41,282 bases of DNA from an uncultured Ruminococcus sp. (GTDB taxonomy: Bacteria > Bacillota > Clostridia > Oscillospirales > Ruminococcaceae): contig CADAGC010000012.1 in assembly GCA_902787365.1 (NCBI GenBank), positions 1-41,282 on the forward strand, in the 5' to 3' direction. Under the pieces are notes generated by a model. It had not been told where the DNA came from. It did no database searches and worked only from the letters and a program-made list of their open reading frames with translations. The position numbers and the translations under genes are program-made. Of this stretch, positions 7,685 through 16,939 are shown in pieces (position 1 is the first letter of the stretch; the number at the start of each line of letters is the position of its first letter).

Positions 7685-8295
7685 TTCAATGCTTCTTTCT
7701 GATATAGTGAATTCTCATATATATATTTTACTACATTTTCTTCCAAATAGCAAGAGGGGGTTTCGCCATTCATAAGCATTTTTCTTATTTCCGATGATGA
7801 AACCTCAAAAGCAGTAACATCACAGATAATGATACTGCCGCCCTTAGCTTCTAAAAAAGCCTTAGCTTCTTCAAGAGCCGCCCTGTCACCGTTTTGGCGT
7901 GAAACACACACGAGGGTACACATTTTAAGTATACGCTCATACTCATACCACTTGCTGAAATTAATCAGGCTGTCACTTCCGACAATGAAATATATATCAT
8001 AATCGGGATACTGCTCTTTAAAATGAGAGAGAGTATAAACAGAATAACTTTTTTCCTCACGGTTAAGCTCATAATCTGAATAGATAATATCATCATTCTC
8101 ACCGAATGTGAGCTTAAGCATATTCATTCTGTGCTCGCCCGAAACAAGGCCAAAACTTGCTTTATGCGGCGGAATAGCATTTGGTATTATAACACACAAA
8201 TCGGGCGATACTGCTGCCTTCGCAGCATCAAAGGCGTTCTTATGACCCATATGCACAGGGTCAAAAGTTCCGCCATATATGAGAAGCTTTTTCAT
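7681..8295 (-). CDS. nadD: Nicotinate-nucleotide adenylyltransferase
   Basis: Transfers AMP to nicotinate mononucleotide in NAD synthesis. The 204-aa protein begins MKKLLIYGGTFDPVHMGHKN, containing the (H/T)xGH nucleotidyltransferase motif. It carries FIVGSDSL near residue 103 and the C-terminal SSSEIRKML near 166, which matches the ISSTxIR motif. It lies between yhbY and yqeK, as in most Firmicutes, with one base separating it from yhbY. Confidence 0.98.
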   Translation of the reverse strand: MKKLLIYGGTFDPVHMGHKNAFDAAKAAVSPDLCVIIPNAIPPHKASFGLVSGEHRMNMLKLTFGENDDIIYSDYELNREEKSYSVYTLSHFKEQYPDYDIYFIVGSDSLINFSKWYEYERILKMCTLVCVSRQNGDRAALEEAKAFLEAKGGSIIICDVTAFEVSSSEIRKMLMNGETPSCYLEENVVKYIYENSLYQKEALN

Positions 8296-8296
8296 A

Positions 8297-8593
8297 TCAC
8301 TTATTCTTAAGCCTGATGACAGGCTCTTTTTCGTTTCTTTTGTAAAGAATAGCCTTTGAGCCGATACATTGTACTACCTCAGCGCTTATTCTCTCGGCTA
8401 TATCAATTGCCGCTTCCTTAGCGGTAAGAAGTGAGTTATCAAGAACTTTTATCTTAACAAGCTCGTGAACTCTTAAATAATCATCTATCTGAGCGACCTG
8501 TGCATCATTCACGCCGCCCTTGCCTATCTGAAAAACAGGCTCTATTGAATTGGCAAGAGCCTTAAGCTCTGCTCTTTGCTTTGGTGTTATCAT
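8297..8593 (-). CDS. yhbY: YhbY family CRM-domain RNA-binding protein
   Basis: A 98-aa single CRM domain associated with 50S ribosome assembly. It starts MITPKQRAELKALANSIEPV and contains the RNA-binding GxxG loop as QIGKGGVND near residue 22, followed by the expected LVKIKVLDN and KAILYKRNEK strands. The start overlaps the rdgB stop as ATGA, and GGGGAT provides the ribosome-binding site. Confidence 0.96.
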   Translation of the reverse strand: MITPKQRAELKALANSIEPVFQIGKGGVNDAQVAQIDDYLRVHELVKIKVLDNSLLTAKEAAIDIAERISAEVVQCIGSKAILYKRNEKEPVIRLKNK

Positions 8594-9177
8594 TTATTAT
8601 CCCCTTTGTTTAGTTGTTCTAAAAGTGCTTTAAGAGCATTTGCTCTGTGAGATACACTGTTTTTTACATTGCTGTCAACATCAGCAAAGCTGACGCCGTT
8701 ATAAAGGAAAACAGGGTCATAGCCGAAGCCGTTACTGCCTGAGGGTGTATGTGCTATCCTGCCGAATACCTTGCCCTCAACTGCTATCTCACGTCCGTCA
8801 GCATATATAAAGTGTATAGTACACATAAAATGTGCGCCACGATTTTCGTCGGGGGTGTCTTTAAGCTTTTCAAGCAGCAGGGCTGTGCGCTCGGCATCTG
8901 TTTTAAGGCCACCGAAACGTGCAGAATATATCCCCGGGGCGCCGTCAAGTGCATCTACGCAAAGGCCGCTGTCATCAGCAAGAACACACTCGTGGCAAAG
9001 GTCGTATATAGCCCTTGCCTTTAATGCAGAATTTTCTGCAAAGGTCGTGCCCGTTTCCTCAACATCAACGTCAAAGCCTGCCTCTTTGGCAGATACAACT
9101 TCATATCCCAAAGGCGACAAAAGCTGAGAATACTCTCTGAGCTTGCCCTTGTTAGAACTTGCTATGATAAGTCTCAT
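8590..9177 (-). CDS. rdgB: XTP/dITP diphosphatase (RdgB/HAM1 family)
   Basis: Hydrolyses non-canonical purine triphosphates (XTP, ITP, dITP) to monophosphates, cleaning the nucleotide pool. From the chosen start it is 195 aa. It begins MRLIIASSNKGKLREYSQLL, with the catalytic segment LADDSGLCVDALDGAPGIYS near residue 67 and NGFGYDPVF near 150. An upstream in-frame start at 9228 would add 17 residues unlike the family and overlap the preceding gene. The ATG at 9177 has GAGG nine bases upstream, four bases after the preceding stop. Confidence 0.97.
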   Translation of the reverse strand: MRLIIASSNKGKLREYSQLLSPLGYEVVSAKEAGFDVDVEETGTTFAENSALKARAIYDLCHECVLADDSGLCVDALDGAPGIYSARFGGLKTDAERTALLLEKLKDTPDENRGAHFMCTIHFIYADGREIAVEGKVFGRIAHTPSGSNGFGYDPVFLYNGVSFADVDSNVKNSVSHRANALKALLEQLNKGDNK

Positions 9178-9181
9178 AGTC

Positions 9182-9685
9182 TTATACCTCATCAACAAAC
9201 TCGCACTTACCCTGTGAGAGCTTGTCACGGAACTTCTTTTCCTTTTCTTTATCCATAGTGCCTATGCAGGCATCGTTATATACAACTTTAAGGTCATACT
9301 CAAATGCGCCCACAGCTGATGCGCCGACAGAGTTGCCACCGTCAACGCCGCATATCTCGACCTTCTTTACATTCCTTGCCCTCATAAACTCGCCGAGCGC
9401 ATCGTTATGAAAAGCATCGGGCTTATGCTTTAAATATATATTTTTAGAAACAACCTTAAGACCTGTAACTATATCAGATTCAGCCTCTTTGCCGTTTGGC
9501 ATTCCACCCTTGAAAAGCCCCTTAGCAACCGTCTTAACATAGAAGACCTCTTCGGGCTCATATTTATCTATACGCTTATTTATCCTGTCTATAAGTGTCT
9601 TGCGGTCATAATTATACAAGTCTTTATTTCTGAATTTGCCGACATAAAATTCCTGCATATTGATTATAAGCAAAACGTTATCCAT
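9182..9685 (-). CDS. Isochorismatase-fold protein with apparently lost catalytic triad
   Basis: A 167-aa protein with the layout of cysteine hydrolases of the isochorismatase/nicotinamidase superfamily. Active members use an Asp-Lys-Cys triad. The N-terminal D-M-Q is N9-M-Q in LLIINMQEF; the Lys is kept (K88 in LKHKPDAF); the nucleophile position (normally T-D-x-C-V-x-x-T-A) reads G-G-N-S119-V-G-A-S-A. Asp and Cys thus look replaced by Asn and Ser. It may be a pseudoenzyme or use different chemistry. A strong GGGAGG site precedes the ATG. It sits between ftsY and rdgB, suggesting nothing specific about substrate. Confidence 0.78.
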   Translation of the reverse strand: MDNVLLIINMQEFYVGKFRNKDLYNYDRKTLIDRINKRIDKYEPEEVFYVKTVAKGLFKGGMPNGKEAESDIVTGLKVVSKNIYLKHKPDAFHNDALGEFMRARNVKKVEICGVDGGNSVGASAVGAFEYDLKVVYNDACIGTMDKEKEKKFRDKLSQGKCEFVDEV

Positions 9686-9716
9686 AGTATTTCCTCCCTA
9701 TAAAGATACACAATGA

Positions 9717-10622
9717 TCATTCAAAAAGTGCATTTACAAAGTCTCTTGCAACAAAAGGCTGTATATCCTCTATCTTTTCGCCTACAGTAACAAGCTTTAC
9801 GGGTATCTTCAACTCTTCAGTAATCGAAATGATAATACCGCCCTTTGCCGTTCCGTCAAGCTTTGTAAGGATTATACCTGTTATATCAGCTACCTCATTG
9901 AACTGCCTTGCCTGGTTAACGGCATTCTGGCCTGTTGTGGCATCAAGAGCAAGCAATACCTCCAGCGAGCATCCCTCTGCCTGCTGATGAACTATCCTTG
10001 CTATCTTTCTAAGCTCGTCCATAAGGTTTTTCTTATTGTGAAGTCTGCCTGCGGTGTCGCATATGACAACATCGGCATTTCTTGCCTTTGCAGCATTAAG
10101 TGCATCATAAACTACAGCTGCAGGGTCAGAGCCTGCGTTATGCTTGACGATATCAACACCAGCACGCTGAGTCCAGACCTCAAGCTGGTCTATTGCAGCA
10201 GCTCTGAATGTATCAGCAGCGGCAACTATGACCTTCTTGCCCTCATTTGAAAGCTGATTGGAAAGCTTGCCTATAGTTGTGGTCTTACCTGCACCGTTTA
10301 CGCCGATAACAAGAATCACAGAAGGAGTTGTAGAAAGATCAAGCGGCTGATCCTCACCGAGCATATCGGTGATTACCTCTTTGAGCATATCCTTTATCAA
10401 GGAAGGATCTGTTATACCCTGGCGTTTAACTCTGTCTCTTAACTCCTCGCATATAGCAACTGATGTATTAACACCTATATCACACAGAATAAGAGTTTCT
10501 TCAAGCTCCTCAAACAACTCATCATCTATCTTGGTGAATGAGTGAAGAAGGCGCTCTATTTTGCCCATCATAGAGTCCTTGGTCTTTTTAAGTCCTGCTT
10601 TGAGTTTTTCAAATAATCCCAT
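9717..10622 (-). CDS. ftsY: Signal recognition particle receptor FtsY
   Basis: GTPase receptor that docks SRP-ribosome complexes at the membrane. The 301-aa protein has a short N-terminal region without the long acidic A domain, then the NG domain. G1 is GVNGAGKTTTIGKL near residue 108, DTFRAAAIDQL near 137, DTAGRLHNK near 190 and G4 TKLDGTAKGG near 248. The usual G-G-x-x-[IL] strand after G4 reads GGIIISI. Membrane binding is probably through the amphipathic N-terminus MGLFEKLKAGLKK. It is 18 bp downstream of smc, with GGAGG 11 bases before ATG, matching the conserved rnc-smc-ftsY order. Confidence 0.98.
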   Translation of the reverse strand: MGLFEKLKAGLKKTKDSMMGKIERLLHSFTKIDDELFEELEETLILCDIGVNTSVAICEELRDRVKRQGITDPSLIKDMLKEVITDMLGEDQPLDLSTTPSVILVIGVNGAGKTTTIGKLSNQLSNEGKKVIVAAADTFRAAAIDQLEVWTQRAGVDIVKHNAGSDPAAVVYDALNAAKARNADVVICDTAGRLHNKKNLMDELRKIARIVHQQAEGCSLEVLLALDATTGQNAVNQARQFNEVADITGIILTKLDGTAKGGIIISITEELKIPVKLVTVGEKIEDIQPFVARDFVNALFE

Positions 10623-10640
10623 TTATACAATGACCTCCGA

Positions 10641-13600
10641 TCATGTTTGTTTTTCCATATCATAAGCCTCATCGGGGCTCATACGCAAAAGCTTTGATAT
10701 ACCCTTTTGCATGGTTACGCCGTAAAGCATATCAGCTTCTTCCATAGTTCCTCGTCTATGGGTTATGGCTATAAACTGTGTTTTTTCCGTAAATCTGTGA
10801 AGATACTGCGCATACCTTGAAACGTTCACATCATCAAGCGCCGCCTCTATCTCATCAAGCAGACAGAAAGGTGACGGGCGAAGCTTAAGTATAGCAAAGT
10901 ATATAGCTATCGCCACAAATGCTTGTTCACCACCCGAGAGAGAAACAAGATTCTTGATGACCTTACCGGGCGGTGCAACACGGATATCTATGCCGCATTC
11001 AAGAACATTCTCAGGGTCAGCAAGAATAAGCTCTGCCCTGCCGCCGCCAAAAAGTTCAACGAATATAGCTTTGAAGTTTCTGTTTATCTCATCAAAGCTT
11101 TCGGTGAATATCTCTTTCATTTTCTCCGTAAGCTCGTCGATAAGGCCGACAAGCTGAAGCTTTGAATTATTGACATCATCAAGCTGAACTGTCATTTTCT
11201 CAAAGCGCTCGCTTACCTCTTGGTATTCTTCAATACTTGCAAGGTTAACGTTGCCGAGTGCCTTTATCTTGCTTCTAAGTTCGGAAAGGCGCTTGTTTGC
11301 CTGTGTGACGTCGATAGTCATATCAGCAAGAGCCTGCGCCTGCGAGCGTGTCAGCTCATAGTTATCATAGAGCTGTGCAACTATTCTGTCAAACTCGGCA
11401 GTCTCGTTCTTTACGCCCTCTTCAAGGCGTGAAAGCTGACCTTGCAGAGTTTCCTTTTCATTAAGCTTTGAGCGCTGAACACTTCTTAGCTTTTCGGCAC
11501 TATCGCTCAATGTGGTCTTTTTAACAGTCTGTGCAGTAATGCTGTCTTCTATCTCTTTGATGATAGCCACACTATCCTTAAGTTCCTGCCTGATGCGTTC
11601 AATCTCATTTTGCTTATCAGCTATCTGCTTATTCAGCTCATTTATCTTATCACGGCTGTCATTACTGTCAGCAGCCGAATTAGATATTATCTCCTTAGTC
11701 TGGTCAATGGCAGATCTTGTAAGCTCGATATCTTTCTGTATCTGCACACCTTCTATTCTAACCGATGACAGCTTATCTGTCAAGCCCTCACGCTGAACAC
11801 GAAGTTCTTCAAGCTTGCTCTTTGACACAGCAAGTGAGCCCTCACGCTCGGCTATAAGCTTATCAAGATCACCAAGCGATATTATCGCTTCATTGGTTTC
11901 ATTATCTATCTCTTTAAGGCGCTTTTTCGTAGAAACTATCTCTGAATCATAATCATCAAGTTTGTTTTCAAGCTCGCTTCTGATCTCGCAAACACGTTTA
12001 ATCTCCATATCAAGCTTCAGGCTGTCAGAAGACAAGGTGTTTATAACTTCCCTCTCGCCCTCTGCCTGTGCAGACAGATTTGCGCATTCTTGTCTTAGCT
12101 GTGCGGTAACAGATTTTAACTCGTCAAATTTCTTTTCAAGGTCAGAACGCTTTTTGGTTAGTTCATCTATTTCATTTTTTCTTGAAAGAATACCCGTAGT
12201 CTTTGAAGCCGAGCCGCCTGTGAATGAGCCGCCCGCATTTATTACCTGTCCGTCAAGAGTGCAAATCTTAAAGCGATAATTATACTTCTTAGCTATATTT
12301 GATGCAAGGTCGATATTCTCGGCTATGCATACTCTGCCGAGCAGGTTCTTGATAATAACATCATACTTACTGTCATAAGTGACTATATCTGCGGCAACTG
12401 CAACAAATCCTTCTTCATTCTCAATGCCGTTAGCATCAAGTCTGCTGCCCTTTATTGATGTTAAAGGCAGAAATGTCGCTCTGCCCGCTTTTGATTCTTT
12501 CAGATACTTTATACCACGCTTTGCAGCGTTTTCATCTTCGGTAACTATATACTGCAAAGTTCCGCCAAGAGCTGTTTCTATTGCAAGATTATACTCCTGC
12601 TTGGTAGTAACAAGCTGTGCTACAGAACCGCATATTCCCGAAAGTCTGCCCTGCTTCTTAGCCTTTAAAACGCTTTTTACGCTATAAGCAAAGCCCTCCA
12701 TATTGCTTTCAAGGTCTTTAAGTATATTAAGGCGCTGTGAGGTCTGGATAAGCTCATTCTCGGCAGTTCTTATCTCACCGTCCTGCTTTTCAAGCTTCTG
12801 TGCCTTATTCTTTAAAAGCAACTCAAAGCCCGAAAGCTTATTCTTATGCTCGGAGAGTTCATCATCAAGCTTTGAAAATGAAGCTCTCTTGGCTTTCAGT
12901 TCATCTGATAGTTGCTGCTCTTCTTTCTCACCCTCTTCGAGGTCATAGGTGAGCTTTACAAGCTTTTCTTCAAGTTCGTCGGCTATGTTCTTATTATTCT
13001 CTATTTTGAAGCCGAGAGAGGATTTATCAAGATAAAGCTTACTAAGCTCATCATTTGAAGCCTGGAGTTCTTTATCATAATCCTCTGCATTAGATGCAAG
13101 CTTTGAAAACTGCTCTTCCGTCTTGACTTCAAGCGATTTGTTTTCATCAAGCTTTTTCATAAGCTCTTCAAGCGTGCTCTTATGCTTTGCGAGCTGTTCA
13201 TCAAGATAGCCTGCATTCGCCTTGTAAGCTTCTATCTGCTCTTCAAGTGATGATACGCTATCCCTTATATGCTCGATATCATTTTCGCAAACGGCAATTT
13301 TTGAGGTGGCCTGCGTGTTTTCAAGCTCTGTTTGATGTATCTTGTCATGCAGAGCCTGTATCTCCTGCTCACAGGCCGCACTTTGTTCAAAAGCCTCCTG
13401 TATCTTGTCATCAAGCTCGTTTACTTCCTTTTCAAGGACTTCATACTGGCTCTTGACAAGAGTGAGTTTTTCGTTTGTTTCGTCAATGCTTTTAGTCGAA
13501 TTATCAAGCTTCTGCACCCAGACTGAAATCTCAAGGCCTCGCTTTTCCTCTTCGATAACTATAAATTTCTTAGCCTTTTCCGACTGTGTTTTCAAGGGGC

Positions 13601-14207
13601 CGAGCCGTGATTCAAGTTCTGATAGTATATCAGTTATCCTTGATATATTATCCTCTGCCGCAACGAGCTTGCGCTCTGCCTCTTCTTTTTTATAGCGGAA
13701 TTTTGATATACCTGCGGCTTCTTCAAAAATCTCTCTCCTGTCAGTTGATTTGCTTGAAACTATCTCTGCAATCCTGCCCTGCCCGATTATTGAATAACCG
13801 TCACGGCCAAGACCCGTATCCATAAATAGTTCGACTATATCCTTAAGACGAACATTCTCTCCGTTTATGATATACTCGCTGTCGCCATTTCGATAAAGCT
13901 TACGTGATACACGAACAATATCGCTGTCAACAGAGAGCGCTTTATCTGTATTATCTATCGTGAGTGTGACCTGTGCAAAGCCTACAGACTTTCTCTGCTC
14001 TGTTCCTGCAAAGATAACGTCTTCCATCTTTCCGCCACGAAGAGTTTTTGATGACTGCTCACCCATAACCCAGCGCATAGCGTCACCAATGTTGCTCTTG
14101 CCCGAGCCGTTAGGACCGACTACTGCTGTTATACCCTTGTCAAAATCAAGGGATATCTTATCGGGGAAAGACTTGAAGCCCTGCATTTCAAGACCTCTCA
14201 GGTACAT
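10641..14207 (-). CDS. smc: Chromosome segregation/condensation ATPase SMC
   Basis: Core ATPase of the bacterial condensin that compacts and separates replicated chromosomes with ScpA/ScpB. At 1188 aa it is full length. Walker A is GPNGSGKSNIGDA (residues ~32-44). Long Glu/Lys-rich coiled coils span about 170-500 and 680-1010, flanking a hinge near 510-660 that contains GRATFLPL and GGSFTGGS. The ABC signature LSGGEQAFVAIA lies near 1089 and Walker B FCLLDEIEAALDD near 1113. The ScpA/ScpB genes are not in the window. Confidence 0.98.
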   Translation of the reverse strand: MYLRGLEMQGFKSFPDKISLDFDKGITAVVGPNGSGKSNIGDAMRWVMGEQSSKTLRGGKMEDVIFAGTEQRKSVGFAQVTLTIDNTDKALSVDSDIVRVSRKLYRNGDSEYIINGENVRLKDIVELFMDTGLGRDGYSIIGQGRIAEIVSSKSTDRREIFEEAAGISKFRYKKEEAERKLVAAEDNISRITDILSELESRLGPLKTQSEKAKKFIVIEEEKRGLEISVWVQKLDNSTKSIDETNEKLTLVKSQYEVLEKEVNELDDKIQEAFEQSAACEQEIQALHDKIHQTELENTQATSKIAVCENDIEHIRDSVSSLEEQIEAYKANAGYLDEQLAKHKSTLEELMKKLDENKSLEVKTEEQFSKLASNAEDYDKELQASNDELSKLYLDKSSLGFKIENNKNIADELEEKLVKLTYDLEEGEKEEQQLSDELKAKRASFSKLDDELSEHKNKLSGFELLLKNKAQKLEKQDGEIRTAENELIQTSQRLNILKDLESNMEGFAYSVKSVLKAKKQGRLSGICGSVAQLVTTKQEYNLAIETALGGTLQYIVTEDENAAKRGIKYLKESKAGRATFLPLTSIKGSRLDANGIENEEGFVAVAADIVTYDSKYDVIIKNLLGRVCIAENIDLASNIAKKYNYRFKICTLDGQVINAGGSFTGGSASKTTGILSRKNEIDELTKKRSDLEKKFDELKSVTAQLRQECANLSAQAEGEREVINTLSSDSLKLDMEIKRVCEIRSELENKLDDYDSEIVSTKKRLKEIDNETNEAIISLGDLDKLIAEREGSLAVSKSKLEELRVQREGLTDKLSSVRIEGVQIQKDIELTRSAIDQTKEIISNSAADSNDSRDKINELNKQIADKQNEIERIRQELKDSVAIIKEIEDSITAQTVKKTTLSDSAEKLRSVQRSKLNEKETLQGQLSRLEEGVKNETAEFDRIVAQLYDNYELTRSQAQALADMTIDVTQANKRLSELRSKIKALGNVNLASIEEYQEVSERFEKMTVQLDDVNNSKLQLVGLIDELTEKMKEIFTESFDEINRNFKAIFVELFGGGRAELILADPENVLECGIDIRVAPPGKVIKNLVSLSGGEQAFVAIAIYFAILKLRPSPFCLLDEIEAALDDVNVSRYAQYLHRFTEKTQFIAITHRRGTMEEADMLYGVTMQKGISKLLRMSPDEAYDMEKQT

Positions 14208-14220
14208 TTTCTCACTTCCC

Positions 14221-15225
14221 TTACTGCCAAATGTTTATCACCTGATATTTTTCATCAAGTTCCTTAACAGGGGTTATTATAAGCTCTATGCCCCTGTTTT
14301 TAAAATATTCTTTATTGCTCTTTTTCTGCCCCAGCGCCTTGCTTAGAGCTTTCTGCGGCACGGCAAATTCTGCATGGCCGCTTGTAATGCCGCTATTGGC
14401 TATCTCACGCTCAAAAGCCTTTCGGTAACTGATAGCCTCGCACAATTCTCTGAAAGCGGGGTGATAAAAGCCGCCAACCATATCTCGCTCGACAAACTCG
14501 CTTGCGTGCAGGCCGCATTTTATGACCTTAATGCCAGCATTATCAAATTCATCAAGCATATCGGCACACAAGTCTACGACCTCATCAAAAGCCATAGTCT
14601 TATATTCGCCCGACTTGTAAAGGCCACCGAGTTTGGTATTACCAAGTATAACAACAGGATATATCCTTACAGTTGTCGGGTGGATATCAATTATCCTGCG
14701 CATAGTCGCAAGCTCTTTTTCATAGCTGCTCTTATAAAGCCCAACCATCATTTGCAGGCCAAGCTCTATATCATAGCTCTTTATAAGCTCACTTGCCGCC
14801 AAAACATCATGCACAGAATGCCCACGCTCATTTGCCAAAAGCACTTCATCATCAAGCGACTGAGCGCCAAGCTCAATAGCGGTGACATTATAGTGCTTCA
14901 GTATAGACAGCACCTCATCATCTATATAATCAGGGCGTGTCGAAAGCCTGATACCGCTGAATTTCCCTTCACCGACGAATTCATTAGCCACCTCTAAAAG
15001 TGCGACCATATAATCACGCCTGATAGCCGTAAAGCTGCCGCCAAAGAATGCTATCTCTGTGTTTTCGGGGTGCTTTATCTCATCAAGTGCAGCGGCGCAG
15101 ATACGCCTTACATCATCGGGCTTGGGCGCTTTGTCCTCGCCCGAAATAGTGCGCTGGTCACAAAATGCGCACAAATGCGGGCAGCCGATATGCGGCACGA
15201 ATATTGATATATTACTATGCTTCAT
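14221..15225 (-). CDS. Radical SAM protein of the Elp3/YhcC-like group
   Basis: Radical S-adenosylmethionine protein, ~334 aa. The 4Fe-4S-binding CxxxCxxC motif is in GCPHLCAFCDQRTISG near residue 14. SAM-domain elements follow: EIAFFGGSFTAI near 58, RLSTRPDYIDDEVL near 94 and ELGAQSLDDEVL near 121. The C-terminal part carries a GLHASEFV segment. The substrate is unknown. Radical SAM genes in this rnc-smc gap recur in Clostridia. The frame can be extended to a TTG at 15243, but the ATG at 15225, inside the end of rnc, begins directly at the conserved region; neither has a strong Shine-Dalgarno. Confidence 0.9.
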   Translation of the reverse strand: MKHSNISIFVPHIGCPHLCAFCDQRTISGEDKAPKPDDVRRICAAALDEIKHPENTEIAFFGGSFTAIRRDYMVALLEVANEFVGEGKFSGIRLSTRPDYIDDEVLSILKHYNVTAIELGAQSLDDEVLLANERGHSVHDVLAASELIKSYDIELGLQMMVGLYKSSYEKELATMRRIIDIHPTTVRIYPVVILGNTKLGGLYKSGEYKTMAFDEVVDLCADMLDEFDNAGIKVIKCGLHASEFVERDMVGGFYHPAFRELCEAISYRKAFEREIANSGITSGHAEFAVPQKALSKALGQKKSNKEYFKNRGIELIITPVKELDEKYQVINIWQ

Positions 15226-15916
15226 CGTAGCCCATAAGTGCAAGAGCCTCTTTAGCCGCAGCCTGCTCGGCAGACTTCTTTGAACGGCCTGTGCCCTCGC
15301 CTATAACATTATTATTTAAAAGCACCTGAATAGTGAATTTCTTATCATGGTCAGGGCCCGACTCACTCTTAAGGTGATACTCTATCTTCTCCTCGGGGTT
15401 ATGCTGAATGACCTCCTGCAACAGTGTCTTGTAATCGTGGAATGCATCTGTACCCTTAGGTGTTATATCTTCGGGAATGAAAGAGAGTATATACGGTGCG
15501 ACTGCCTCCATACCACCGTCAAGATAAATTGCTGCAATAACAGCCTCGAACGCATCAGAAACGATAGAGGGGCGTGTTCTGCCGCCTGTCTGTTCCTCGC
15601 CTTTTCCTAGGAAGATATACGAGCCGAGGTCTATCCTCTTTGAAAACTCAAAGAGTGCATTCTCACAGACCAAAGAAGCACGAAGCTTTGTAAGCTCGCC
15701 CTCAGGTATATGAGTAAAGTGCTTGAATATATGGTCGGAAACGACTATAGAAAGAACAGAGTCACCAAGGAATTCAAGGCGCTCATTTGAACAGCGTGCC
15801 TTTTTATTCTCATTTGCAAATGACGAATGAGAAAGTGCCTCATAGAGAAGCTGCTCGTTCTTAAAAGTATAACCTATTCTGTTCTGAAATTCTTTTAGCG
15901 CTGTATTCTCGTCCAT
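15215..15916 (-). CDS. rnc: Ribonuclease III
   Basis: Double-strand-specific endoribonuclease for rRNA and mRNA processing. The 233-aa protein has the catalytic signature ERLEFLGDSVLSIVVSD near residue 44 and the second acidic helix DAFEAVIAAIYLDGG near 122. A C-terminal double-stranded RNA-binding domain (DYKTLLQEVIQ to the end, with SKKSAEQAAAKEALALMG) is complete. It lies 3 bp after plsX. Many Firmicutes have acpP between plsX and rnc, but no acpP is present here. Confidence 0.98.
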   Translation of the reverse strand: MDENTALKEFQNRIGYTFKNEQLLYEALSHSSFANENKKARCSNERLEFLGDSVLSIVVSDHIFKHFTHIPEGELTKLRASLVCENALFEFSKRIDLGSYIFLGKGEEQTGGRTRPSIVSDAFEAVIAAIYLDGGMEAVAPYILSFIPEDITPKGTDAFHDYKTLLQEVIQHNPEEKIEYHLKSESGPDHDKKFTIQVLLNNNVIGEGTGRSKKSAEQAAAKEALALMGYDEA

Positions 15917-15919
15917 TGC

Positions 15920-16927
15920 TTATGCCTCTTTACTGTTCTTCATTGTAGCAAGCGCTTCGGTAATTGTGTCTATAACGCCTGTTTCGGTAAAGGTCTTTGC
16001 CTGCCTTACGGCGTTATAGAAAGCCTTAGCGTCAGAGCTGCCGTGAGCCTTGATGACAGGCTTTGCAGTACCTAAAAGCGGTGCGCCGCCGTATTCTGAA
16101 TAATCGACCTTTTTACGAAAAGCCTTGACGTTTTTCATAACGAGGAGAGCTGCAAGCTTGCTCTTGGCATTGGCTGTAAGAAGAGTTTTAAGCTCGCCCG
16201 CAAAAAACTTTGCCATGCCCTCATACAGCTTAAGCATTATGTTGCCTGTAAAACCGTCTGCAACAACTACATCAGCATCACCGAGCGGAACCTGCCTTGC
16301 TTCAATATTGCCCGTAAAGTTAACAGGTGCTGTCTTTAAAAGCTTATATGTTTCAAGCTCTAATTCTCTGCCCTTAGATTCTTCGGCGCCGATATTTGCA
16401 AGTGCAACTCTGGGCTTTTTAACACCGAGCACCTTTTCCATATACGCCGAGCCCATAATACCGAACTGAACGAGCATCTCAGGGCGGCACTCAGCATTTG
16501 CGCCGCTGTCAAGAAGCATTGTGGGAGCACCTGCTGTGGGAAGAACTGTCGCAAGAGCAGGGCGCTTGATGCCCTTAAGTCTCTTTGCAATAAAGGTAGC
16601 ACCTACCACAAGAGCACCTGTCGAGCCTGCCGAAACGAAAGCATCGCCCTCGCCGTCTGCGAGCATTTGCAGGCCTACTGCCATTGAGCAGTCTTTCTTG
16701 CCCTTGATGACCTCTGTAGGCTCATCGCATATTTCTATAACTACAGGTGTATGTTTTATCTTAAGCGAGGATATATCAATAGAATTATCCTTAGCGCATT
16801 TTTTGATCTTCTCTTCATCGCCCACAAGGGTGATATCAACGCCGAAATCGTGCTTTGCATCTACTGCGCCCTTAATGACTTCAAGAGGGGCATTATCGCC
16901 GCCGAATGCGTCCATTACTATATTCAT
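15920..16927 (-). CDS. plsX: Phosphate acyltransferase PlsX
   Basis: Converts acyl-ACP to acyl-phosphate, the donor for PlsY in phosphatidic acid synthesis; a peripheral membrane enzyme. At 335 aa it has standard length. It starts MNIVMDAFGGDNAPLEVIKG, with FVSAGSTGALVVGA near residue 99, PTAGAPTMLLDSGANAECRP near 130 and VADGFTGNIMLKLYEG near 223. A strong GAGGAGG site precedes the ATG. It lies 12 bp downstream of trmFO, with rnc immediately after. Confidence 0.97.
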   Translation of the reverse strand: MNIVMDAFGGDNAPLEVIKGAVDAKHDFGVDITLVGDEEKIKKCAKDNSIDISSLKIKHTPVVIEICDEPTEVIKGKKDCSMAVGLQMLADGEGDAFVSAGSTGALVVGATFIAKRLKGIKRPALATVLPTAGAPTMLLDSGANAECRPEMLVQFGIMGSAYMEKVLGVKKPRVALANIGAEESKGRELELETYKLLKTAPVNFTGNIEARQVPLGDADVVVADGFTGNIMLKLYEGMAKFFAGELKTLLTANAKSKLAALLVMKNVKAFRKKVDYSEYGGAPLLGTAKPVIKAHGSSDAKAFYNAVRQAKTFTETGVIDTITEALATMKNSKEA

Positions 16928-16939
16928 TATCTTACCTCC

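Noticed and set aside
10923-13825. Many plus-strand frames opposite smc
   Set aside because: The coiled-coil Glu/Lys codons of smc read as open Ser/Phe/Leu-rich frames on the other strand.
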